64,000 nucleotides of DNA from Halichondria panicea (taxonomy: Eukaryota > Porifera > Demospongiae > Suberitida > Halichondriidae): contig NC_087387.1 of assembly GCF_963675165.1 (NCBI RefSeq), positions 2,841,501 to 2,905,500 on the forward strand, given 5' to 3'. The notes below the pieces were generated by a model that saw nothing but the letters and a program-made list of their open reading frames with translations, was not told where the DNA came from and did no database searches. A program made the translations under genes and the position numbers. Shown here one piece after another: positions 54,501-64,000 of the stretch. How positions within the stretch are numbered: the first letter of the stretch is position 1; each line of letters opens with the position of its first letter.

Positions 54501-57500
54501 TTGCAGTCTCCTCAGAATTGTTTGCAGCATCATCTATTTGTACAAACTTTCTATTGAATCTACAAGTTATATGTAGCCTTGCACTAAGCGATAGCTGTTT
54601 GTTAGCTACAACGTCTAGAGTCAGAAAAGAGCTGCAAAGCTGTATAGTACTGCCAGAAGCAACATCCATTGTGAACTACTCTGACATATTTGCAGATCCA
54701 CCCCCTTTTTAATTTTATTCATTGACAGGAATTGTATAATCACATCTATGCTTCTATCCTCGAAGATCAATCAGAATCCTCTTCCATAAACTTTTTAACC
54801 AAAGCAAAACATGCCTCAAGGCGTTAAGCACTTGGAATATTGTCTTTAGTTTCTGGTCAGACTTAACAGTGCCTATGCCAGATTGTCTGATGATCGTCCT
54901 ATCATGTTACGCTAGAACATAATGCAATTGTAGGACTTCCTTTGAATGAGACTACGATAGCTGAGGGCCTAAAGGCTGAAGGATATAACACCAGTATCAT
55001 TGGCAAGTGGCACCTGGGAGTAGGCAAGGACAATGAGTATCTCCCAACAAGGCAGGGCTTCGACTCGTATCTGGTACGACTTTTATTTGTACTGTATTTT
55101 AGTATTTTAGTATTGTTTGAATCCTGTTTTACAGGGAATACCATTTTCTCATGACATGTGCCCGTGCTTGATATGTTTCTATCCCAATACACCTTGCTTT
55201 GATAAGTGCGGAACAGGTAAGTTGTATGTATTATTAGTATGTACGTTGTATCTTATTGTGGCATTCCCACTGCTTTTGTAGGAGAGTCTCCCTGCCCTCT
55301 GTTCCAAAATGATAAAATTGTCCAGCAACCAGCAGACTTTCTTCAACTGACAGAAAATTATGTCAAGGGAGCAGAGTCGTTCATCAAAACCAATGCCAGT
55401 ATGTTAGCCTCACAATGCACCACTGGCACAGAATTCTGCAGTTTAACGTCCTGCAGCCCTGCCCCTATTATAGCATTACACTCCTCTTTTTATATAACTA
55501 TACAGACAAGAAGGCACCATTCTTTCTGTATATGGCTTTCCAGCACACCCATCATCCGCAATTTGCCAGCAAGACTTTCACCAACTCCAGTGTGCGAGGC
55601 AAGTTTGGGGATGCTCTCAATGAACTGGACTGGGCTGTGGGACAAATATTCCAATTTATTGAAGACGCTGGGGTAAAAGATAACACGTTTGTCTTCTTTA
55701 CTTCTGATAACGGGTGAGCAGTTGTGTTAAGCTTCAATTTTATAAGAAAAGAGTGTACCTTCGTCTATATAATGTCTGTCATGATAGTATGTTACATGTA
55801 GTTTAGAGGTGTTCGCTATTTGAGGTTGCAAGTATAATTATACTAGTTATAGATAGTAAAAGCAAAAGGTACAAAGCATACTGTCAGCTATAACAGAGGG
55901 GTCCGCTATTAAGAGAGTCTGTTATCCTTTTACACCCAAATGTTACCATCCAGACTTATTCCCCCCCTTCCCCCCACCGACACATTGCCAACATTATTGT
56001 AGCCAGAAAAGTTTCACTAGTCTACTATAATTATAAGCAACCACTATAATTATCATAAATAGCACATCTTGATTGCCTTGACAAGTTATCCTAGCATAAT
56101 ACAATTGTTCTGCCCTCATGCAGGCACGTGATATTGGTTGGATACTAAAAATCCCATGCAATGTCCTTAGTAATATGTAAAAATCGAGTGTTTATAAAGT
56201 AATGCTTAGCTCAAGCTATACATGTGTATATATAATTATAGGCCTGCAGCTCTTGTACATTGAACAAAGACACATTGCTGATATGAGATATATTAATGCG
56301 CATGTGCATTAAAATCATAACTGTGACCTTTTACCTTCCAATAATGCATACTATGACCGAGCAAGTAGTTTAATGGCCGGTCAAATAGGCTAATTGCTTG
56401 GAAATTGACTGGTGACCAACTGTTAGTCATACCTCTACTTGAACTACCTATAAGTTTTTTTACTGTTCCCTAATAAGCTACAGGTACACTAAGTACATGA
56501 TTTAGCACTTTGATCTACAGACCATCACTGAAGAGGCAAATTCGTGGTGGTAATGCTGGCCTCCTGAGGTGTGGTAAGGGAACAACATGGGAAGGTGGAC
56601 AGAGAGTGCCAGCCATTGCTTGGTGGCCGGGTATGATCAGGACAGGAAAAACAATGGAGGTTTGTTTCCAGCACTTTATATTATTATTATTTGCTTTCTG
56701 GACGGTTTTCTTTATTATGTACAGGAAGTATCTATATAGTTACATAAAACATGTTCAATTTCAAACATCATCTTCAGTTCTGTTTATTTAAAATAATTGT
56801 TACAAAGGTATCGAGCTATACCTGCACACGGTTTGTCACACAATAAAGTATAATTATAGTTCAGATCATGAACGCTTTTGCTCACTTTGCAAGTCTTGAA
56901 TTTAGGTTGCTGCAACAGTGGATGTTTTTCCTACTCTGATGAATCTAGTAGGAGGGAAACTGCCCAATGTTACTATGGATGGGGTGGATATGGCTCCAAT
57001 TCTCTTCAACAACCAGAAGGTACTTTAAACTGTAACAGGTGTTAATTCAATGTGTGTCAATCACTTCCGGCTTGCAGAGCAACAGAGATTTCTATATCTA
57101 CTATCCTACAGACCCAGACAAGATTCATGGTGTCTATGCTGTCAGGTGGCAGCAGTACAAGGCACACTATTACTCTCATGGGTGAGTTTTATAGTAATAC
57201 ACGGTTGTGCTCAGTGCAACAGGCCTATTACTGTATTGTATGAACTAACAAGTGTACATCTATACATTTAGCTGATAGGAGTTTAAATCAGTGCTTCATT
57301 CTGGATATTTTTTTGCAGTCTGTCCATTCCTCTTTTATCAGATTCAATTTTTGTATAGAGGGCTGTGTCCAGACTTCTATCCTGATACGATATGTCGTGG
57401 CAACTACTCCCTTCACTCATACGACCCTCCCCTTCTTTATAACCTCCATAACGATCCTAGTGAGATCTATGCACTGGATGTCAAAGAGTATACTGATGTT

Positions 57501-58028
57501 ATGAAAGAAATTGAAATGGTGAGTGCATGTGTATGGTATGACTATGGAAGTTTTACTGTATGTATATACTGTGATTTGCATGCAGCTCGCTTGGAATAAA
57601 CAAACATAAGATCTTCGATTGAGTAGTAGTGCCATGATTTACTTTTATGTAAACTGTTACACTTCTTAATCTAAGGCGCGTAGATTGCCACGGGTTATAT
57701 AGTAGTTTGTTGCTAGCCATGCATAATGTGTGTTGAATCTATATACGTGCATGTTACTTATAAATGTTGCTCTTAATACTCCACAACCCTACTACCAATA
57801 TTGGTACTGTCACCGATGTGATTTGTCTGAGCAGGCATGTTTAACGTTTCATTTTGTGTATTTCAGGTGAAAGCCAACTTTGAGGCAGGCATGGTGTGGG
57901 GAGAAAGTCAAATGGACAGAGGAAGGAACTCATCCTATGACCCGTGTGCCAAGCCTGGCTGCACTCCATTCCCTGCCTGTTGTACCACTAACTCGTTCAT
58001 TGATCCAAACATGAGCTTACTTGTGTAG
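51535..58028 (+). CDS. Arylsulfatase A-like protein, copy 3
   Basis: Eleven exons: 51535-51645, 53256-53460, 54934-55073, 55135-55216, 55282-55398, 55506-55713, 56521-56659, 56906-57019, 57078-57181, 57359-57518, 57867-58028. The total is 514 codons (513 aa). All catalytic blocks match the other copies. The last exon is the same protein as copy 1 (ends [10 protein letters not shown]), and the introns flanking it are nearly identical to copy 1, so copies 1 and 3 are the closest pair although copy 2 lies between them. Small differences include GPSLKRQ for GPSLTRQ after SDNG and YPTDPDK for YPTNPDK. Exon 7 ends in a GTTTGT donor instead of GTATAA. Introns 1 and 2 each contain one Mutator-like MITE. 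The stop (58026-58028) is convergent with the methyltransferase-like gene 837 bp away. Confidence 0.93.
52562..52998 (-). mobile_element. Mutator-like MITE in sulfatase 3 intron 1
   Basis: A 437-bp element runs from TAGTCTC... to ...CATGAGATTA, flanked by an exact 9-bp duplication GGGTGGAAT (52553-52561 and 52999-53007). It is the opposite-orientation relative of 53651-54123 and shares 'gctactgttagccagtcaa' and 'gcttggagcaagccaaac'-type text. Copy 2 lacks it at this place. Confidence 0.85.
53651..54123 (+). mobile_element. Mutator-like MITE in sulfatase 3 intron 2
   Basis: A 473-bp element has inverted ends of about 45 bp, TAGTCTCATGAATCAGCCGC at the left and TAGTCTCGTGAATCAGCCGC from the right. 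It is flanked by an exact 9-bp duplication CTCATGTAT (53642-53650 and 54124-54132). It is non-coding. With 52562-52998 it forms an inverted pair around exon 2. Confidence 0.87.
54175..54260. repeat. Near-perfect hairpin with 38-bp arms
   Basis: The arms begin TCAGGAGTGCACTCTAGCCT and are mirrored as a reverse complement with one mismatch around a ~10-bp loop. The inner part (CTAGCCTCGAATCCA) recalls the TIR text of the Mutator-like element at 48200, so it may be a minimal foldback of that family. Confidence 0.75.
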
Positions 58029-58865
58029 TCGTGGTGTACTGTAGACACTGTCTTACTAACATGTATAGATCTATAGCATCAGCTCACTTATGAAGTCTAT
58101 ACTTCATTTATTATATCGAATTTTAGTAGCAAACTATTTAGTTTTTCGTGTGGCTGTATGTGCATGGATAAATTAATTTATATATGAGTTGGCTTAGCCT
58201 AACTGTATTTTAAACTGTAGGTTGTTGGTTATGGTCATGCTAATACGTTCAAGCACCACAATAAAATAATAACGAAATGGTTCTGCTGCATGTAATTTGA
58301 AGAAAGACTGTATATACTCTTGCTTGTAATGCACTTGTCAATCTAATGCCCCATCTCCCCCCTACCGGGATAGCCGGGTGGGGATTAGACCAATCACATG
58401 ATCTAATACCCCTACCTTTGGGCATGTTTATTTGGTCTAATCCCCTGGTGCAACATGGGGGTTATGTGGGGATTAGACCTGCATTGTATCACACTATAGC
58501 TATTTCTTCATGGTTTCACTGTAGTGAGAAGATAACAAGTACAGAATCACTATATAAATATGTTCTTACATTGACAGCTATAAGCTTACTCCTATATAGA
58601 ACACATTCACTGTTAAAAGTTCCTTTTCTCTTTTATTTTAATATGCTATGTTTTTTGTTCATAATCATTTTTTTTAGTTTAATATCCCTGTTAATTTCTC
58701 AAAGATTAGAGAACACCAATTATTTTCTATTGATACCCATTGACTTGCTTAACCAGATGAACATTCAATAAGATGAAGATCGAGTCGTATACTCCGCATA
58801 TACAAAGTAACATAGAAGTTAACGGAACGCTTGAAACAGTATAGTATAGTCTAGTCCATAGCTAG
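58029..58865. other. 3' flanks of convergent sulfatase 3 and methyltransferase-like gene
   Basis: The first 300 bp match the 3' flank of sulfatase copy 1. The part 58204-58328 also matches the distal promoter text that precedes copies 2 and 3, so a further repeat unit began here and is cut off. Next comes a unique stretch with repeated 'GGGGATTAGACC' words (58379-58470). The open frame 58346-58771 has no domain. Confidence 0.55.
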
Positions 58866-61758
58866 CTATGTTGTTGACAGTTCTGCAAGCTGGCTTCTTG
58901 CAAGTGCTGCTTGGGCCAATGCCTTGAGTACCACCACATCTCTTCCTGCTTGTAGTGAGGCGATTGCACAGTTACCTGCATGCATGCATGAAACGATGTG
59001 TTATGCAATTCTACCTAAATTTAGGTTTACATGTACCATTAACTTTGTACGTTGTACCTAAATTTAGAGACAGTTGCATTATAATAATACCTAAATTTAG
59101 GTAAACTGCATGCATACATGAACTCTACTTGTGTACATGTGCATGCATGGATACATTCCCATGCACTATTATACACATGATAATTACATGTATGTGCATG
59201 TATATAATATTATGCATGTAATCTTATTACATGTACTCATTACATATATACAACTACACTATGCTGACGAGGCCCAACAAGGCCGAAACTATCTGACTAT
59301 CATGGCAGGTGGTCCATAGTTGTTTGTACATCACAATCATGCTGGGTATCTAAAACATAAAAATAATAGTAATCATGCATGCATGCACTGTCATCCTATA
59401 ATAATTACCAGATTCACTTGTGGCATCAATAACAGTGCTCCCTTCAAAAGACAGCTTCTTTATAATGCCTGTCAGCACACAAATCGGAATCTTAGCAGTG
59501 GATTGATCAATACAGGGGAAGAAATTGGACCGCCCTTCCTCAACGAAGTTAAAGTGGTCCTCCTCCAGCTTTCCACTGAGTGAGTAGTGTCCCACTACCA
59601 CACAACCAATTGATGGGATAAATCCCAGTGGATGAGTGGAATCTAAGCCACCTATAACAATAATGATTATGGGCTGTATAATAATTATTATGCTTATAGT
59701 TATGTACGATATAATAGGCTGCATGTGTACATAATAGTGCGAAATGTTCGAGGTGCTTATATATTTTGTAAAGGCCTCTAAAAGCAATTCGTTGCACAAT
59801 GTTCGTGCTTACCAGAAGCCACACCTTAAATCTTTGCGAGTTATAGCAGATAATTAGTAGTATTGCTAACCCACGAAATCAGGAAAAATTAAGCACCTCG
59901 AAAAAGTTCACGCTATTATACAGTTGTTACACGATAAATATTATATACAGTCATGCGAAATATTTATAGCGTTGTTATTTTGAGTGTATAATTATAGCAG
60001 AGGCGAAAAACCGATGGATTTGCACACACCGTGTGACACAAGTTGTTAAATGTATAATGTCGATGAATTATTATTGAACATAGTTTACCTGTGCACGCTG
60101 TCTGCCAGTAGCACACACTGACGTGTTCGTAGCACTTCAACAAACAATTCTTCAGTTCTTCAATTTTTGAGAGACTGGTGCTAATCAATGCAACATTAAA
60201 TGTGCTCACAGTTTTCTCGGGTATTGTATTCAGCTGTTTTGTGGTGTACACAAGGCTTTGAATTTGTTCTGTTGTCCACGCCTGCACGAAGTTGAACAAC
60301 ATGTAAGTATAATATCAGGAGTGTTTATATACGTAGCTATAACATATACATGTGTTATAGCTGTACGTGCATGCATGCACATAATTATACCACGGGTATG
60401 TCAGCCAGGAAGAGATTTGAGCCCATGAATGTAGGGTAGACATCCCTAACATCTTGGCAGCACATGTTTGCTGCATCCCCTTCGACCACATAAGCCTTGC
60501 AGTGCCTGAACTTATATATATCAGCCGAGGGGACAACAGTGTCTGTGCTGCCTGATTTTTCTGCTTTTAGAGCTGCCTCACAATATGAACGAAAAGACGC
60601 CGGTATTGTTTTGGTTAAACATATCTGGTGGAATGTCCTCAGACGCTCTGGGGTAGTGAAGGCAGGAAATCTACGTTTTGCCTCGCACCACGTACTGGAA
60701 GTAGTTATCCTGGGATGGAATTATACTTAACTTAAAAAATGTGATTATAGAAATAATACACTTTAGATCAAAAAAAGGAAGTTTCCACATGATTTAGAAG
60801 TCCTCACGAGTCAGGGCTAGTAGAACCCTCACCGCGTTCGGGATACTACAATTACCAGCCCTTTGGGCTTCTAGAAACTTCCTAAACAGTGTCTATACAA
60901 ATGCATGCATGTGATTGTTAATTTACTTGCAAAAAGCCCTTTGCAGAGACTTTCTTGATCTGTAGCTGGTAGCTTCTTCCTTTAATTCAGCAAGGCTTAG
61001 CTCACTGCTTGAAACCTGGAAAATTAATAATTAACATTTAGAGCTGCATGGTTGTAGTATCCCGAACGTGTAGAGAGGGTTCTACTAGCCCTGATTATAG
61101 ATCATGCATAATAATTATAGCAACCATGATTCTCAATTTAGTCAATCATGCACTATTCTTATCTAATCTTTGCTACATAAGTGAAGTAAATACCGTATAG
61201 CGCGAAATGTTCGAGGGGCTTAATTTTCGCGGATTTCGTGGGTTAGAATTCTATACGAAAATTAAGTCCACGAAAATTGTTCTTTAATTAGAATTACCTG
61301 CTATCGTGCAAATATTTAAAGGCGTGGCTTCCCGTAAGCAGTCATTCCGCGAACATTGTGCAACGAAATGGTTTTTAGAGGCCAATCCACGAAATATAAG
61401 TGCCTCGAAAATTTCGCGCTATACGGTAAGTATACTAAGTTGGATAGAACACTTCCTCTATAGCCAATCAGATTGCAGGCAAACATGATCTAAAAAACTG
61501 TTACTGTTAATTCATAACAACTTCAATGCAGATATAAATAGATTACGCTGTCAGGCTCCTATAACCGAATAGCCGCGGTTGACGCTTTGAAGCGTCAATA
61601 TGTGAATAGCTGGTAGCCGCGGTTGACGCTTTGAAGCGTCAACCGCACATTACTCTACTCTTAATTAATTTGTGGTGAGCTACAACCTTCCAGAGCTCCA
61701 CAGCTTTGCAAGGCTTCTCTAGAAGGTCAACAGAAGCCGTACTGAGTCCGATCACCAT
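58866..61758 (-). CDS. Beta-class DNA amino-methyltransferase-like protein with degenerate catalytic motif
   Basis: Six exons right to left: 61687-61758, 60927-61015, 60391-60709, 60089-60281, 59409-59651, 58866-58975. All phases join, giving 342 codons (341 aa) from MVIGLSTASVDLL to ...LAELSTT and a TAG. A segment VVEGDAANMCCQDV..., ending LFLADIPV at about residues 156-160, sits where beta-class amino-methyltransferases have 'V.EGD...L......DPPY'. The C-terminal VIDATSESGNCAIASLQAGR (about 297-316) resembles their motif I (D-[PAG]-x-x-G-S/T-G with ...A...GR). The motif order IV then I is that of a permuted beta-class enzyme. The catalytic DPPY/W is replaced by DIPV, and no zinc finger or PHD is seen. 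So either the specificity differs or the enzyme is inactive. The first donor (GTTGTA) is weak, making exon 1 less sure than the rest. The function call is an inference from motifs. Confidence 0.68.
61191..61429. mobile_element. TIR MITE, TACCGTATAGCGCGAAAT family
   Basis: The left end TACCGTATAGCGCGAAATGT and the right end (reverse complement TACCGTATAGCGCGAAATTT) are a near-perfect inverted pair of about 30 bp, with outer TA. It lies in intron 1 of the methyltransferase-like gene. Degenerate or truncated relatives occur at about 25465-25740, 27873-28085, 50728-50842 and 59740-59920. Confidence 0.75.
61569..61647. repeat. Two copies of a small hairpin
   Basis: TAGCCGCGGTTGACGCTTTG, followed by AAGCGTCAA, occurs twice about 43 bp apart. 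Each contains the self-complementary TTGACGCTTTGAAGCGTCAA. It is located in intron 1 of the methyltransferase-like gene, with unknown origin. Confidence 0.7.
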
Positions 61759-61938
61759 AGGTTAGCAATCAAAATTTGCTGAAATTTTCATGTGAAATTT
61801 GTATTTCAATATCAATCTCAAAAGTGAACATACATTATAATAAATACAATTACAATTAATTCTATAGTACAACAATGACTAAGAGGCCTCTGCACACAGG
61901 GGATGAGGTACTCCTAGGTATCCTGGATAGTAGTCACA

Positions 61939-62166
61939 GTGAGTAGACCTTCTCAGACCCATAAGATGGTGGTGGGTTCCATGGCAGATAGCAGTGACGA
62001 TAGTTTCACAGACCTGCATGAGGAAGAAGGAGTATTACCAACCAAGCAGATCACCTCTAGAATCAATGGTTCTTACACACAAGTAGCACAGAACCTGACA
62101 AACACCAGCCAACAAGCCAGCCATAAAGAATTGAATTTTAAATGTAACCTTTGGGGTGGTGCCTAA
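61939..62166 (+). other. Possible small coding exon, unrecognised
   Basis: The open frame contains MADSSDDSFTDLHEEEGVLP from an ATG at 61981 and runs to a stop at about 62166. The acidic, serine-rich N-terminal part looks more protein-like than the surrounding DNA and could be a first exon on the plus strand. The tail falls into the 'aacaagccagcc' low-complexity text. No homology is recognised, and there is no partner exon. Confidence 0.25.
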
Positions 62167-62947
62167 AAGATCAAAAGATTATCATGCAATCAATACACAC
62201 ACTAAATTGAATAATAACATTCAGCCACATAATTATAATTGAATTGCTATAACAGACAGCACACTAAAAATTGGGTAGATACATGTAACACAGCACTAAC
62301 TCACAAGCCAACAAACCTAAAGAAGTATACTGAGAACAGCCATACACAAAGTACAGTACATCTCATACAAGGGTGACAAAAAATAATTATGAATCATGCA
62401 ACCTTAGACATAATTATGTAGGCTCCCACAAGCAAACTTACATGCAATGGCACTCATAGGCACATATAAAGCAATTGTGATCCTACAACAAACTGGGAGT
62501 TCATAAAAGATTCAACTTTGGGCACAGAAGAATTACAATGCATATCACAGGCAAACACACAAGCCAACAAGCCAACTAATAACAAATTATGACCTAATCC
62601 TAGCTGGGGAGCATAACACAACCAACAAGCCTATTATGTTGAGAATAAAATGTCCTTACACAAGTAAACAGTACACTCATAAGCCCAACAAGCCTTTGCT
62701 TTCCCCTGAAAAGGTCAGAACATTATTATGCAATCAACCACCATACATGTACACAGTGAGCCTAATGAGTAGTGAGCCTAATTGAGTAGTAGCCTAATTG
62801 AATTGTAACCTTGGAAGCAAGCAGAAACTTCACACAAGCCTAGGCATAAGAATTAACTTTTGGCAGCACTGGTAATATGTAAATTGTTAGCACATATAAA
62901 GTATCATGCCACAGGCATACACAGGGGGCACACACGGCACGGGCGGG

Positions 62948-62950
<3 letters not shown>

Positions 62951-62978
<28 letters not shown>
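62951..62978. repeat. CA microsatellite
   Basis: An uninterrupted (CA)n run of about 28 bp, with further CA-rich sequence to about 62995. Confidence 0.9.
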
Positions 62979-63157
62979 GGCACGCACACACGTGGGCATC
63001 AATAGTGAATACACATGCAGCTATTAACAGAATACATTGTGGATGAGACCAACAGATAGCTAAGCATAACACCTTTACATTGCAACACTGCTGAACTGCT
63101 GAGCGTACATATATAGGCTTCTGTATTTTAAACTCGGGCTTCAACACACTGCTGGAG

Positions 63158-64000
63158 CAAGTATACTTTACAAGCTACGTAGGTAAGCGTATAGTATAAT
63201 CATACGCACACAAAGCTTACCTCTAAAGTAATCTCTCGCTCTGTCCTTGGCTGGTTGACTCTTCGACTGTTCAGATAGAACTACAAGGTAGCTTGAAGAG
63301 AACTGTTACTGCTACTAAGGGGTTCATCTTTCTTTGCCACACTGAAACAAATAAATTAAATATCAAACACTGTACACTACACTCTAAAAACAGGCTCTAA
63401 ACTAACTCAGCTTCTACACAAGTATACTTTACACACTCATAAGCTATCTAGGCAAGTGCATAAGCATATTAAATCAGCTCAGAGGCTTCTGAAGGCTTAT
63501 ACTAGCTACATAATGCTTGCTATATACGCACACAAAGCTTACCTCTGAAGTGATCCCTTGCTCTGGCCCTTGGCTGGTTGACTGTTTCGTTGGAAATCAG
63601 GAGATCCTGACACAGTAACTACTGTAGACTACTTTGCTAAGAAGTTGAATAAAGAAAACTGTCACTGTTTCCAAGTTATGCATCTTTCTTTGCTAGAGGC
63701 AAATGCTGAAAAAGATAAAATAATTTGAATATCAAACGTTGTAGACTACAGTCTAAAAACAGGCTCTAAACTCAGGAAGCTACTCTTCCAGTATATTTCA
63801 CACACTCAGAGGCTATCTAGGTAGGTGGACAAGCATATTACATCAGCTCAAAAGGCTTCTAAAGGCTGAACTAGGAAAATGATGATCGCTATACACACAC
63901 AGAGCTTACTTGTGAAATGATCCTTCGCTGGGGCCTTGGCTGGTATACTCCTCCGTTCAAAACTTAGAGATCCTGGCAGAGTAGCTATTCTAGACTAGTT
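63158..64000. repeat. Tandem repeat of about 330-360 bp, at least 2.5 units, running off the edge
   Basis: Units share 'acgcacacaaagcttacctct', 'ttggctggttgact', 'aaaacaggctctaaact', 'cacactca.aagctatctagg' and 'catattaaatcagctca'. The first marker lies near 63203, 63534 and 63893, so the period is about 331-359 bp. Each unit has a minus-strand donor-like GAGGTAAGC after a short open stretch (e.g. reverse complement reading CAACCAGCCAAGG). The array could therefore be repeated mini-exons or plain satellite. Confidence 0.75.

Larger units (their letters stand above)
61759..64000. other. Right-hand region, no confident gene
   Basis: This is upstream of the methyltransferase-like gene, so its promoter lies in the first few hundred bases. 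The rest is low-complexity DNA with recurring 'cacacaagccaacaagcc' words (about 62280-62720), a CA microsatellite, and the ~350-bp repeats from 63158 on. Beyond the frame listed at 61939-62166, nothing coding is recognised. Confidence 0.5.

Noticed and set aside
32559..58028. Sulfatases as recent bacterial transfers
   Set aside because: Each has ten introns, a eukaryotic signal peptide and ARSA-type cysteine-rich segments typical of animal arylsulfatases.
59350..59799. 149-codon minus-strand frame as a single-exon gene
   Set aside because: It is exon 59409-59651 of the methyltransferase-like gene reading through splice sites into introns on both sides.

Overview
This window looks like nuclear DNA from a demosponge-like animal (an Amphimedon/Haliclona-type guess; the taxon is inference). 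It is AT-rich and full of GCATGC words. Genes are split into many short exons with canonical GT/AG borders. EGF-like repeats each sit on one phase 1-1 exon of about 96 bp, a metazoan arrangement. There is no operon structure, CRISPR array, rRNA or tRNA that I could see. All gene models were assembled by eye from splice borders, phase continuity and domain motifs. In the six genes whose ends lie in the window the exon lengths sum to whole codons.

Layout. (1) 531-3617 (-): a secreted EMI + EGF-repeat gene running off the left edge. (2) 3895-14445 (+): a divergent paralogue with a short EMI-like region and 22 EGF-like repeats. The start codons lie 277 bp apart, so the pair probably shares a promoter. 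(3) 14.4-27.1 kb: a gene-poor block with a decayed repeat array (rough period 2.2 kb), a perfect-length 5 x 63 bp tandem repeat, many inverted-repeat elements and an NHL-repeat pseudogene fragment. (4) 27157-31863 (-): a complete gene with a signal peptide, a furin-like site, an LDLR class B (YWTD) propeller and ten EGF-like repeats plus a terminal one. (5) 32559-58028 (+): three tandem arylsulfatase-A-like genes of 11 exons each, with conserved splice sites and all visible sulfatase catalytic motifs. (6) 58866-61758 (-): a six-exon gene resembling beta-class DNA amino-methyltransferases, with a degenerate catalytic motif (DIPV where DPPY/W is usual). (7) 61.8-64 kb: low-complexity and ~350 bp repeats, with no confident gene.

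The three EGF genes probably make extracellular or matrix proteins. The sulfatases are probably lysosomal or secreted hydrolases of sulfated glycolipids or glycans. The most unusual layer is the set of non-autonomous DNA transposons whose target-site duplications can be read directly. These are hAT-like (8 bp), Mutator-like (9 bp) and TTAA-specific elements, several inserted in sulfatase introns, where the sister copies supply the empty sites. One Mutator-like element in sulfatase copy 2 carries two opposed, helicase-like coding fragments, which is a Pack-MULE-like arrangement.
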